Shown: one piece after another, positions 14,653 through 22,102 of the stretch
Numbering within the stretch: the first letter of the stretch is position 1
Layout of the letters: the number at the start of each line of letters is the position of its first letter
Source: Paratractidigestivibacter sp963591565
GTDB taxonomy: Bacteria > Actinomycetota > Coriobacteriia > Coriobacteriales > Atopobiaceae
Length of the DNA: 23,084 nucleotides
Reading direction: 5' to 3'
Assembly: GCA_963591565.1 (NCBI GenBank)
Contig: CAVAUD010000021.1
Span: forward strand, 1-23,084
Made by a program: the position numbers and the translations under genes
The notes under the pieces: model-generated
Databases searched by the model: none
What the model was told of the DNA's origin: nothing
Seen by the model: the letters and a program-made list of their open reading frames with translations, nothing else

Positions 14653-15051
14653 TTACCAAACGTAGCCGATGACCTCGCCGCCGACGCCGAGCTTACGAGC
14701 GTCGCGGTCGCACATCATGCCCTTAGAGGTGGAGATGATGGCGATACCAAGGCCACCAAGAACGCGAGGAAGCTTGTCTGCGGTGGTGTAAATACGAAGA
14801 CCCGGCTTGGAGATGCGCTTGATTCCACGGATAACCTTGGAGTGACGCTCGCCGTACTTCAGGGTGATGTGGAGGGTCTTCTGGGGAGTCGTGTCCTCGA
14901 GCTCGTACCCAGCGATGTAACCCTCCTCAGCGATGACGCGCGCGATCTCGCACAGGACCTTGGTCGCCGGCATGGAGACCTCAGCCTTGTTGGCAGAGTT
15001 GGCGTTGCGGATGCGCGTCAGCATGTCCGAAACGGGATCGGTAATCTGCAT
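14653..15051 (-). CDS. rpsH: 30S ribosomal protein S8
   Basis: 132 residues. Binds helix 21 of 16S rRNA and, in E. coli, represses the spc operon by binding the rplE mRNA region. MQITDPVSDMLTRIRNANSA is the classic start, and SKGMMCDRDARKLGVGGEVI with a terminal YVW gives the conserved C-terminal motif (usual form STSKGMMTDREARKLGVGGEVI). ATG 15051 has AAGGAG upstream. The 89-base gap to rpsN holds only weak inverted repeats. Confidence 0.98.
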   Translation of the reverse strand: MQITDPVSDMLTRIRNANSANKAEVSMPATKVLCEIARVIAEEGYIAGYELEDTTPQKTLHITLKYGERHSKVIRGIKRISKPGLRIYTTADKLPRVLGGLGIAIISTSKGMMCDRDARKLGVGGEVIGYVW

Positions 15052-15140
15052 TGATTCTTCTCCTTAGATAATGATGAAACTACGTGCCCGGTTCGCTCAA
15101 ACCCGTGGTAAGAGCGCCTGAGCGGTAGAGCCCTTACGTC

Positions 15141-15326
15141 CTACCAGCTTGCCTTGCGGACGCCAGGAAGCTCGCCCTTGCTCGCGAGCTCGCGGAAGCA
15201 CACACGGCACAGGCCGAACTTGCGATAGACGGAGTGGGGACGCCCACAACGCTGGCAGCGGTTCTGCTTGCGAGTCGAGTACTTCGGCGCGCGCGACGCC
15301 TTGACGATCATCGAAGTCTTAGCCAC
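15141..15326 (-). CDS. rpsN: 30S ribosomal protein S14, type Z
   Basis: 61 residues. Head protein of the small subunit. The short zinc form is identified by CQRCGRPHSVYRKFGLCRVC, with Cys24, Cys27, Cys40 and Cys43, and the ending LPGVRKASW. Type Z S14 inside the spc operon is usual for Gram-positives; a zinc-independent paralog often lies elsewhere and is not in this window. Confidence 0.98.
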   Translation of the reverse strand: MAKTSMIVKASRAPKYSTRKQNRCQRCGRPHSVYRKFGLCRVCFRELASKGELPGVRKASW

Positions 15327-15352
15327 AAATCCTCCTTCAAAAGCTATCTTGG

Positions 15353-15372
15353 AGCCCCAGCCAACCGGGGCT
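15353..15372 (-). repeat. Hairpin between rplE and rpsN
   Basis: AGCCCC and GGGGCT pair around eight bases just after the rplE stop. Flanking bases add one mismatch then two pairs. The following T run is short (TAGCTTTTG, 7 bases away), so termination is doubtful. Confidence 0.4.
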
Positions 15373-15390
15373 TCCTAACAAAGTATTGGC

Positions 15391-15951
15391 CTACTCCGCC
15401 TTGAACGGGAAGTGGAAGGCGGTGAGAAGCGCCTTGCCCTGCTCGTCGTTGGGAGCGGTGGTCACGATGGTGATGTCCATGCCGCGGGTGTGGTCGATCT
15501 TGTCGAAATCGATCTCGGGGAAGATGAGCTGCTCGGTCACGCCCATGGAGAAGTTGCCACGGCCGTCGAAGCTCTTAGCGGAGATGCCGCGGAAGTCGCG
15601 GATACGGGGGATGGCGACGGCGATCAGACGGTCCAGGAACTCCCACATGCGGTCGCCGCGGAGGGTGACCTTGGCGCCGATGGGCATACCGGCACGCAGG
15701 TGGAAGGTAGCGATGGACTTGCGGGCGCGGGTCACGAGCGGCTGCTGGCCGGTGATGGCGCGCAGGTCGGCGACGGCACCCTCGATGGCCTTGGCATCGG
15801 TAGCGGCCTCGCCAACACCCATGTTGACGACGATCTTCTCGATGCGCGGGATCTGCATGACGTTCTTGATCTCGAACTGCTTCTGGAGCTCGTCACGCAC
15901 GGTGGCGTAATACTGCTCTTTAAGACGGGGAACGTACTTCTCCTCTGCCAT
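15391..15951 (-). CDS. rplE: 50S ribosomal protein L5
   Basis: 186 residues. 5S rRNA-binding protein of the central protuberance that also touches P-site tRNA. Conserved blocks are QIPRIEKIVVNMGVGEA, ITGQQPLVTRARKSIATFHL, GAKVTLRGDRMWEFLDRLI, PRIRDFRGISAKSFDGRGNF and DHTRGMDITIVTTA. The open frame begins at GTG 15957, but ATG 15951 is five bases after AAGGAG, so MAEEKYVPR is the better start. In contrast to most genomes it does not follow rplX closely: about 260 bases, a terminator and a candidate promoter lie between them. Confidence 0.98.
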   Translation of the reverse strand: MAEEKYVPRLKEQYYATVRDELQKQFEIKNVMQIPRIEKIVVNMGVGEAATDAKAIEGAVADLRAITGQQPLVTRARKSIATFHLRAGMPIGAKVTLRGDRMWEFLDRLIAVAIPRIRDFRGISAKSFDGRGNFSMGVTEQLIFPEIDFDKIDHTRGMDITIVTTAPNDEQGKALLTAFHFPFKAE

Positions 15952-16086
15952 GTTCACTCCTTAAATCTTGGGGTTTTAAGCACGGGGCTTTTGAGCCTCG
16001 CGCCTCCTGGGCTGGCGACCCGGGAGCCATATGCCATGCATCTGCAGGCGAGACATACGTGTCCCTACCTATAGACGCAAGGAAAC

Positions 16087-16115
16087 ATATTATTCCTTTT
16101 TGGCGAGAAAACCAA
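16087..16115 (-). promoter_or_regulatory. Candidate promoter for the rplE-secY segment
   Basis: On the minus strand TTGGTT (16110-16115), 17 bases, TAATAT (16087-16092), with an overlapping AATAAT. It lies 36 bases downstream of the rplX terminator and would start a leader of about 125-130 bases before rplE. The -35 and spacer fall inside the GGCGAGAA dyad, suggesting control by whatever binds that dyad. Confidence 0.5.
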
Positions 16116-16132
16116 CTGCGATTTTCTCGCCA
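16101..16132. repeat. Perfect 11-bp inverted repeat of the GGCGAGAA motif
   Basis: TGGCGAGAAAA (16101-16111) and TTTTCTCGCCA (16122-16132) flank a 10-base spacer in the rplX-rplE gap. Both arms contain the 8-mer that recurs through the window. It overlaps a candidate promoter and lies next to a terminator. It may be an operator or, like paired uptake sequences, a secondary terminator. Confidence 0.8.
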
Positions 16133-16150
16133 CTTATCCTGCACAACAGG

Positions 16151-16190
16151 GAAACAAAAGAAGCCCCGGGCACAAGGCCTGGGGCTTCTC
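16151..16190 (-). terminator. Intrinsic terminator after rplX
   Basis: AGAAGCCCC and GGGGCTTCT (9-bp perfect stem, inner GGC/GCC possible), then TTTTGTTTC on the minus strand. Begins 26 bases after the rplX stop and separates the S10 segment from rplE onward. Confidence 0.85.
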
Positions 16191-16215
16191 GGATGGCTCT
16201 AATTCTTAAGCGAGA

Positions 16216-16542
16216 TTAGAACTTGTTGCCGCACTTCTTGCAAACGCGGATGGCGGTCTTCTTGCCGTCGAGCTCACCGGACTCGTGGTTGACACGGGTC
16301 GGCTTGCCGCAGCTGGGGCACACGAGCATGACGTTGGAGGCGTCGATGGCGGCCTCCTTCTCGACGATGCCGCCCTGCTGGTTCACAGCGCTGGGCTTCA
16401 TGTGCTTCTTGACGACGGCCACGCCCTCGACAACGACCTTACCCTCGGAGGGCTTAGCAACCAGGACGTTGCCCTGCTTGCCCTTGTCCTTGCCGGACAG
16501 AACCTCGACGAGATCGCCCTTCTTAACAGACATCTTAGGCAT
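16216..16542 (-). CDS. rplX: 50S ribosomal protein L24, with C-terminal CxxC pairs
   Basis: 108 residues. Early assembly initiator with a KOW motif: KKGDLVEVLSGKDKGKQGNV, then VNQQGGIVEKEAAIDASNVM. The C-terminus carries CPSCGKPTRV and CKKCG, two CxxC pairs that could bind zinc; this is common in Gram-positive L24. ATG 16542 has GGGAGG at eight bases; an ATG three codons later is possible. It is the last gene before a terminator, so the S10 transcript may end here. Confidence 0.97.
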   Translation of the reverse strand: MPKMSVKKGDLVEVLSGKDKGKQGNVLVAKPSEGKVVVEGVAVVKKHMKPSAVNQQGGIVEKEAAIDASNVMLVCPSCGKPTRVNHESGELDGKKTAIRVCKKCGNKF

Positions 16543-16555
16543 TGAATATACCTCC

Positions 16556-16924
16556 CTAGAGCGTCTCAGGGGCGAGAGAAACGATCTTCATGTACCTGTG
16601 GTCGCGAAGCTCGCGAGCAACGGGTCCAAAGATACGGGTGCCCTTAGGCTCGCCCTCTTTATCAACCAGGACGCAAGCGTTCTGATCGAACTTGATGTAG
16701 CTGCCGTCCTTACGACGGACCTCCTTCTTGGTGCGCACGATGACGCAGCGAACGACGTCGCCCTTCTTCACCGAAGCACCAGGGGTGGCCTCCTGCACGG
16801 CGCCGATGATGACGTCGGCAAGACCGGCGTAACGACGCTTGGAGCCACCGAGGACCTTGATGCACTTGACTCGCTTGGCGCCGGAGTTGTCGGCGACGGC
16901 GAGCATGGTCTCCATCTGAATCAT
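16556..16924 (-). CDS. rplN: 50S ribosomal protein L14
   Basis: 122 residues, a beta-barrel at the subunit interface near L19 and the sarcin-ricin region. MIQMETMLAVADNSGAKRVK, GDVVRCVIVRTKKEVRRKDG, YIKFDQNACVLVDKEGEPKG and TRIFGPVARELR are conserved throughout. GGAGG precedes ATG 16924. It is separated from rpsQ by 86 bases that hold a long hairpin. Confidence 0.98.
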   Translation of the reverse strand: MIQMETMLAVADNSGAKRVKCIKVLGGSKRRYAGLADVIIGAVQEATPGASVKKGDVVRCVIVRTKKEVRRKDGSYIKFDQNACVLVDKEGEPKGTRIFGPVARELRDHRYMKIVSLAPETL

Positions 16925-16950
16925 TTAGGTGTTCCTCCGAACCTATGCCC

Positions 16951-16989
16951 TACCCAGAGGTGCGCCCACACGAGCGACGCACATGGGTA
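16951..16989 (-). repeat. Two-tier hairpin in the rpsQ-rplN gap
   Basis: An outer stem TACCCA/TGGGTA (16951-16956 with 16984-16989) and an inner stem GTGCG/CGCAC (16960-16964 with 16978-16982) can form in the rplN leader, without a T run. Possible RNA processing or protein-binding structure; prediction by eye only. Confidence 0.45.
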
Positions 16990-17010
16990 AGACGGGGGTT
17001 TCCAAATAAC

Positions 17011-17277
17011 TTACTTGGCGCGCTCGACGATCTCGACGACACGCCAACGCTTGGTCTTGGAGAGGGGACGAGTCTCCATGACGGTAACGGTATCGCCAAG
17101 GCCGCACTCGTTCTTCTCGTCGTGGCAGTGAAGCTTCTTGGAGATAGTCATCATCTTGCCATACTTGGGGTGGTGCTTACGGTAGTCGATCTTCACCGTC
17201 ACGGACTTATCGCCGGAGATGGAGACGACGACGCCGGTACGAAGCTTACGGGCGTTCCTGGATTCAGTCTCTGCCAT
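17011..17277 (-). CDS. rpsQ: 30S ribosomal protein S17
   Basis: 88 residues, OB-fold primary binder of the 5' domain of 16S rRNA. RKLRTGVVVSISGDKSVTVK, HPKYGKMMTISKKLHCHDEK, GLGDTVTVMETRPLSKTKRW and VVEIVERAK are the family blocks. It follows rpmC by 18 bases. Confidence 0.98.
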   Translation of the reverse strand: MAETESRNARKLRTGVVVSISGDKSVTVKIDYRKHHPKYGKMMTISKKLHCHDEKNECGLGDTVTVMETRPLSKTKRWRVVEIVERAK

Positions 17278-17295
17278 TAGTTACACTCCTGCGAT

Positions 17296-17511
17296 CTAGT
17301 TGGACGCAGCGGTCTTCTCCGCTGCAATCTGACGTGCGCGCTGCTCGGTGAGCAGACGAGCGATGTCCTTCTTGACGTTCTTAACACGAGCGGTGTTGTC
17401 AAGCTGGCTGGTGGCCATCTGGAAACGGAGGTTGAAAAGCTCCGCGCGGCCCTCCTCGACCTTCTTGGCGAGCTCGTCATCGCTGAGCGCCTGGATATCC
17501 TTGTACTTCAT
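17296..17511 (-). CDS. rpmC: 50S ribosomal protein L29
   Basis: 71 residues, helical protein at the tunnel exit near L23 where chaperones and SRP dock. KYKDIQALSDDELAKKVEEG, LFNLRFQMATSQLDN and RVKNVKKDIARLLTEQRAR are typical. It starts three bases after the rplP stop. Confidence 0.97.
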   Translation of the reverse strand: MKYKDIQALSDDELAKKVEEGRAELFNLRFQMATSQLDNTARVKNVKKDIARLLTEQRARQIAAEKTAASN

Positions 17512-17514
17512 TGA

Positions 17515-17940
17515 CTATTCCTCCCCGTCAGTGACGGTGCGGGTAACGATCTTGGTCTTGATGGGCAGCTTGTGCTGAGCAAGACGAAGAGCCTCGCGAG
17601 CGACCTCGTCGGCCACGCCGTCGATCTCGAACATGATGCGGCCCGGCTTGACGACGGCCACCCACTCTTCGGGGTTGCCCTTACCAGAGCCCATGCGGGT
17701 CTCGGCGGGCTTCTTGGTGATCGGCTTGTCCGGGAAGATGGTGATCCAGACCTTACCGCCACGCTTCATGTAGCGGGTCATGGCGATACGGCAAGCCTCG
17801 ATCTGGCGGTTGGTGATCCAGTGAGCCTCGAGAGCCTGAATACCGTAGGAACCGAAGTGCAGCTCGGTGTTGCCCTTGGCGTGGCCCTTCATGGAGCCGC
17901 GCTGGACCTTGCGGTGCAGAACGCGCTTAGGTGCGAGCAT
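17515..17940 (-). CDS. rplP: 50S ribosomal protein L16
   Basis: 141 residues. Organises the A-site finger and peptidyl-transferase region. MLAPKRVLHRKVQRGSMKGH, GSYGIQALEAHWITNRQIEA, IFPDKPITKKPAETRMGSGK and PEEWVAVVKPGRIMFEIDGV are diagnostic; the Arg in ETRMGSGKG is the residue hydroxylated in some bacteria. Its ATG overlaps the rpsC stop by one base (TAATG), indicating translational coupling. Confidence 0.98.
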   Translation of the reverse strand: MLAPKRVLHRKVQRGSMKGHAKGNTELHFGSYGIQALEAHWITNRQIEACRIAMTRYMKRGGKVWITIFPDKPITKKPAETRMGSGKGNPEEWVAVVKPGRIMFEIDGVADEVAREALRLAQHKLPIKTKIVTRTVTDGEE

Positions 17941-18650
17941 TAGCGAGCCCTCCTCTCATTGCGGCCGCGGCGAGGACGGGAAGAGCCCTCAAGCGCCGGC
18001 TTAGGGGTGGCCTGGCCGGGAAGCTTCTCGCCGAAGTAAATCCAAACCTTGATGCCGCAGGCGCCCATGGTGGTGCGAGCGGTGGAGGTGCCGTAGTCGA
18101 TCACGGCACGCAGGGTGTGCAGAGGCACGCGGCCCTCGCGGTACCACTCGCGGCGACCCATCTCGGCGCCGTTGAGACGGCCGGAGCACTGGATCTTGAT
18201 GCCCTGGGCACCAGCCTTGCGAGCGGACTGAACAGCCTTGCGCATGGCGCGACGGAAGGCGACGCGCTGCTCGAGCTGCTCGGCGATGGACTGAGCGACG
18301 AGGTTGGCGTCCAGCTCGGGGCGCTTGACCTCGACGACGTCAACGGCGATCTGGCCCTTGGCGACGTTGGCGACGCGCTCGAGCTCGGCACGAAGGCCGT
18401 CGATCTCGGAGCCCTTCTTGCCGATCACGATGCCGGGGCGGGCGGTGAAGATGGTGACCTTCACCTTGTCGCCGGCGCGCTCGATGTCGACGCGGGAGAG
18501 GGCGGCCTTCTCGAGGCGCTTCTCCAGGAACTTGCGGATGGCAAGATCGTTGCCGAGGTTCTCGGCGTAGTTCTTATCGGCGTACCAACGGGAACGCCAC
18601 TCCTCGGTGATGCCGAGACGGAAGCCGGTAGGCTGAACCTTGTGACCCAT
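17940..18650 (-). CDS. rpsC: 30S ribosomal protein S3
   Basis: 236 residues. mRNA-entry protein of the 30S head. The N-terminus is MGHKVQPTGFRLGITEEWRS. A type II KH domain at about residues 40-110 has IFTARPGIVIGKKGSEIDGL with the GKKG loop. The C-terminal domain shows GAQGIKIQCSGRLNGAEMGR and EWYREGRVPLHTLRAVIDYG. The tail is Arg-rich. A GGCGAGAA copy lies in the GEKLPG codons. It overlaps rplP by one base and follows rplV by seven bases. Confidence 0.98.
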   Translation of the reverse strand: MGHKVQPTGFRLGITEEWRSRWYADKNYAENLGNDLAIRKFLEKRLEKAALSRVDIERAGDKVKVTIFTARPGIVIGKKGSEIDGLRAELERVANVAKGQIAVDVVEVKRPELDANLVAQSIAEQLEQRVAFRRAMRKAVQSARKAGAQGIKIQCSGRLNGAEMGRREWYREGRVPLHTLRAVIDYGTSTARTTMGACGIKVWIYFGEKLPGQATPKPALEGSSRPRRGRNERRAR

Positions 18651-18657
18651 GCTTTCC

Positions 18658-19014
18658 CTACGCCTCCTTTCGAGGAGCGACGACGACGGTGATGTGGCTC
18701 ATGCGCTTGTTGATGCGGGAAGCGGAGCCCTTGGCGCGAGGACGGATACGCTTGAGCGTGGGGCCCTCGTTGACGTAAGCGGTCTTGACCACGAGGTCGT
18801 CGGCGCGCAGGCCGTTGTTGTTGACGGCGTTGGCGACGGCGGAACGCAGGACCTTGGAGACGTCCTCGGAAGCAGCACGGGTGCTGAACTGCAGGACCTC
18901 GAGCGCCTTAGCGACGGGAAGGTTGCGGACCAAAGAGACGACGGCGCGAGCCTTGCGAGGAGCAACGCGGACGTACTTAGCGGTTGCGCTGACCTCAACG
19001 TTGTTGTTAGCCAT
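18658..19014 (-). CDS. rplV: 50S ribosomal protein L22
   Basis: 118 residues. Its beta-hairpin lines the exit tunnel. Seen: KYVRVAPRKARAVVSLVRNL, VAKALEVLQFSTRAASEDVS, NNGLRADDLVVKTAYVNEGP and RIRPRAKGSASRINKRMSHI, the hairpin and its basic tip. Mutations in that loop give macrolide resistance in other bacteria. Confidence 0.98.
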   Translation of the reverse strand: MANNNVEVSATAKYVRVAPRKARAVVSLVRNLPVAKALEVLQFSTRAASEDVSKVLRSAVANAVNNNGLRADDLVVKTAYVNEGPTLKRIRPRAKGSASRINKRMSHITVVVAPRKEA

Positions 19015-19025
19015 TACAGTACCCC

Positions 19026-19286
19026 CTACTTAACCTTGTGACCGCGGAAGGTACGGGTGGGAGCGAACTCGCCCAGCTTGTGACCAACCATAGACTCGGT
19101 GACGTACACGGGCACGTGCTTGCGGCCGTCGTGAACGGCGATGGTGTGACCAACCATGTCGGGGAAGATGGTCGAGGAACGCGACCAGGTCTTGATGACA
19201 TCCTTGGTGCCCGCCTCGTTCTGAGCGGCAACGCGCGCGAGGAGGCGAGTCTCCACGAACGGGCCCTTCTTGAGACTTCTGCTCAT
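19026..19286 (-). CDS. rpsS: 30S ribosomal protein S19
   Basis: 86 residues. Head protein in contact with S13 and A-site tRNA. MSRSLKKGPFVETRLLARVA, IKTWSRSSTIFPDMVGHTIA, VHDGRKHVPVYVTESMVGHK and LGEFAPTRTFRGHK cover the family end to end. It lies between rplB and rplV, 11-27 bases from each. Confidence 0.98.
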   Translation of the reverse strand: MSRSLKKGPFVETRLLARVAAQNEAGTKDVIKTWSRSSTIFPDMVGHTIAVHDGRKHVPVYVTESMVGHKLGEFAPTRTFRGHKVK

Positions 19287-19313
19287 TCTTAATATCTCCT
19301 ACTACTCGTGAGA

Positions 19314-20150
<837 letters not shown>

Positions 20151-20179
20151 TAGTGGTTTTCCCTTCTTTTTCCGTTGGC

Positions 20180-20280
20180 CACCCACTCAGGGATTGGTGG
20201 GTGACACCGGATTACCACGGTACCGCGCGTATCCATTGGGCGCGGCATGAAAGCCCGGTCCCCGCTTGGGGGACGCGGGC
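20180..20280 (-). repeat. Two hairpins in the rplW-rplB gap
   Basis: First, on the minus strand: GCCCG plus GTCCCC pairs with GGGGAC plus CGGGC (20253-20280, 11 bp with one bulge, five-base loop), then TTTC, resembling a weak terminator. Second: CACCCAC/GTGGGTG (20180-20186 with 20197-20203), near the rplB ribosome site with no T run. I saw no convincing promoter between them. Confidence 0.55.
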
Positions 20281-20289
20281 GAAGTGCCT

Positions 20290-20589
20290 TTACTCGGCGG
20301 CCTGGGAGGTGGCGAAGATCTCGATCTGCTCACCCTCGGCGAGGGTGACGACGGCCTTCTTCCAGGAGCGGGTCATGCCCTGCTGGTAGCGGACGCGCTT
20401 CTTCTTGCCACGGACGTTCATGGTGTTGACCTTGAGGACGTGGACGTTGAAGAGCTTCTCGACAGCGAAGGCGATCTCCTCTTTGGGGGCATCCTTAGCA
20501 ACCTCGAAGGTATACTTGCCCTGCTCCATGAGGTCATAAGAACGCTCGGAGATGATGGGGCGGATGATGACGTTGTAGACGGAGTTCAT
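20290..20589 (-). CDS. rplW: 50S ribosomal protein L23
   Basis: 99 residues. Tunnel-exit docking site for trigger factor and SRP. VYNVIIRPIISERSYDLMEQ, GKYTFEVAKDAPKEEIAFAV, EKLFNVHVLKVNTMNVRGKK and RYQQGMTRSWKKAVVTL are the family blocks. Its ATG directly abuts the rplD stop codon (no spacing), implying coupled translation. Confidence 0.98.
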   Translation of the reverse strand: MNSVYNVIIRPIISERSYDLMEQGKYTFEVAKDAPKEEIAFAVEKLFNVHVLKVNTMNVRGKKKRVRYQQGMTRSWKKAVVTLAEGEQIEIFATSQAAE

Positions 20590-21216
20590 TTAAGCGAGCA
20601 CCTCCTCGAAGTACTTGGCGGTGTCAGCGGTCATGACCAGCGCGGCGTTGTCGATAAGGAAGCGGGTGTTGGCCTCGGACTCACCGATGACGGTGACCTT
20701 ATCGATGTTGCGGAAGGACAGGTAGGTCTCCACGGCATCGTCGGCGACGACGATGGTGACGCGCTTGCCGTCAACGCCGAGGGCCTTGAGGGCCGCGGCG
20801 GCGGACTTGGTGGAGATGGTCTCGAAGGCGAGGCTGTCGACGAGGACGAGCTCGGAGTCGGCGACCTTGCCGGAGAGGACGGACCTCATGGCAAGCTTGA
20901 CCATCTTCTTGTTGATCTTGAGGGCGTGGCTGTGGGGCAGCGGTCCGAAGATGACGCCGCCGTGACGCCACTGACCGGCACGAGTGGAGCCCTGGCGAGC
21001 GCGGCCGGTGCCCTTCTGACGGTAAGGCTTGGCGCCGCCGCCGGAAACGTCGTGACGGTTCTTGGTGGAGTGGGTGCCCTGACGCTGGCAGGCGTCGTAG
21101 ACCCTCACGACCTGGTGAATGACGGGGATGTTCGGCTCGATGCCGAAGACGTCGTCGGAAAGCTCGGCCTGCGCGACCTCAGCCCCCTCGACGTTCTTGA
21201 TTGCATACTTGGACAT
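20590..21216 (-). CDS. rplD: 50S ribosomal protein L4
   Basis: 208 residues. Its extended loop reaches the exit tunnel; in E. coli L4 also represses the S10 operon. AQAELSDDVFGIEPNIPVIH, QRQGTHSTKNRHDVSGGGAK, PYRQKGTGRARQGSTRAGQW and GGVIFGPLPHSHALKINKK include the long loop with the conserved KG(T)GRARQGS. The C-terminal Rossmann-like part follows. Normal length. Confidence 0.98.
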   Translation of the reverse strand: MSKYAIKNVEGAEVAQAELSDDVFGIEPNIPVIHQVVRVYDACQRQGTHSTKNRHDVSGGGAKPYRQKGTGRARQGSTRAGQWRHGGVIFGPLPHSHALKINKKMVKLAMRSVLSGKVADSELVLVDSLAFETISTKSAAAALKALGVDGKRVTIVVADDAVETYLSFRNIDKVTVIGESEANTRFLIDNAALVMTADTAKYFEEVLA

Positions 21217-21259
21217 TAGTCCTCCTTATTAGCCTAAGAGAAGTTGTTACTTGGGGCCC

Positions 21260-21880
21260 TTAGGCCATGCGGACCTGGACGAGACCGTTCTTACCGCCGG
21301 GGACAGCGCCCTTGACCAGCATGAGGTTCTGCTCGGCGTCGATGCGGACGAGCTTGAGGTTGCGCACGGTGACGCGCTCGTTGCCCATGTGGCCATACAT
21401 GTGAAGGCCCTTGCGGACGCGAGCGGGGTAGGCGCACTGGCCGATGGAACCAGGCTTGCGCTGGTTGCGGCAGCCGTGGGTCATAGGACCGCGGGAGAAG
21501 TTCCAGCGCTTGATGGTGCCCTGGAAGCCCTTGCCCTTGGAGGTGCCGGTGACGTCAACGGTGGTGACGTCGGCGAAATCGGCAACGGTCACGACGTCGC
21601 CGGTGTGGTACTGCTCGGCGTTCTCGACGCGGACCTCGCGCAGGAAGCGCATAGGCTCGACGCCGGCCTTGGCGAAGTGACCCGCCATGGGCTTGTTGAC
21701 GTGCTTGGCGGTGATGTCGCCAAAGCCGATCTGGACGGCCTCGTAGCCGTCGGTCGCCTTCGTTTTAACCTGCGAGACGGTGCAGGGGCCGGCCTGAATG
21801 ACGGTGACGGGCACGACGTTGTCGTTCTCGTCCCAAACCTGCGTCATTCCGAGCTTACGGCCGAGGATGGTGTTGACCAT
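21260..21880 (-). CDS. rplC: 50S ribosomal protein L3
   Basis: About 206 residues. Early-assembly 23S binder whose loop reaches the peptidyl-transferase centre. ILGRKLGMTQVWDENDNVVP, VTGTSKGKGFQGTIKRWNFS, GPMTHGCRNQRKPGSIGQCA and RKGLHMYGHMGNERVTVRNL are diagnostic. Two in-frame ATGs exist: 21886 and 21880. AAGGA lies six bases before 21880 but touches 21886, so 21880 (MVNTILGRKLGMT) is preferred. It is the first gene after a strong promoter and a structured leader of about 115 bases. Confidence 0.97.
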   Translation of the reverse strand: MVNTILGRKLGMTQVWDENDNVVPVTVIQAGPCTVSQVKTKATDGYEAVQIGFGDITAKHVNKPMAGHFAKAGVEPMRFLREVRVENAEQYHTGDVVTVADFADVTTVDVTGTSKGKGFQGTIKRWNFSRGPMTHGCRNQRKPGSIGQCAYPARVRKGLHMYGHMGNERVTVRNLKLVRIDAEQNLMLVKGAVPGGKNGLVQVRMA

Positions 21881-21916
21881 GCTCATTCCTTACCCTCGGT
21901 GGTCATGGGACCCTTT

Positions 21917-21982
21917 AGAGCCTTTGCTCTTCCCCAGCGGACCACATCCGATACTTGCTACCCGCATTAGGCACAGTGGTCC
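21917..21982 (-). promoter_or_regulatory. Structured 5' leader of the rplC transcript
   Basis: GGACCAC (21939-21945) pairs perfectly with GTGGTCC (21976-21982) across 30 bases, and AGAGC/GCTCT (21917-21921 with 21926-21930) forms a small hairpin closer to rplC. It lies between the promoter and the gene, where other bacteria carry L4- or L3-type autoregulatory leaders. Folding by eye; the ligand is not known. Confidence 0.5.
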
Positions 21983-22001
21983 CCAATTAGGCAGCTTGTC
22001 T

Positions 22002-22030
22002 ATATTACACGGGTATGAGCGGCTTCACAA
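22002..22030 (-). promoter_or_regulatory. Strong promoter for the rplC-led operon
   Basis: On the minus strand TTGTGA (22025-22030), exactly 17 bases, TAATAT (22002-22007), the best vegetative promoter match in the window. Predicted start near 21995. Confidence 0.65.
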
Positions 22031-22102
22031 TCTCTACGCAGAACTTTTTAGGCCATCTACCTGCGGCTCGAAAATCCCCTTAGCCGGGCGTATCCATACC
22101 CC

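Noticed and set aside
17572..17943. Plus-strand open frame opposite rplP
   Set aside because: Antisense shadow of L16.
20266..21219. Plus-strand open frame opposite rplW and rplD
   Set aside because: Repetitive Gly/Asp/Val translation typical of an antisense frame of GC-rich ribosomal genes.
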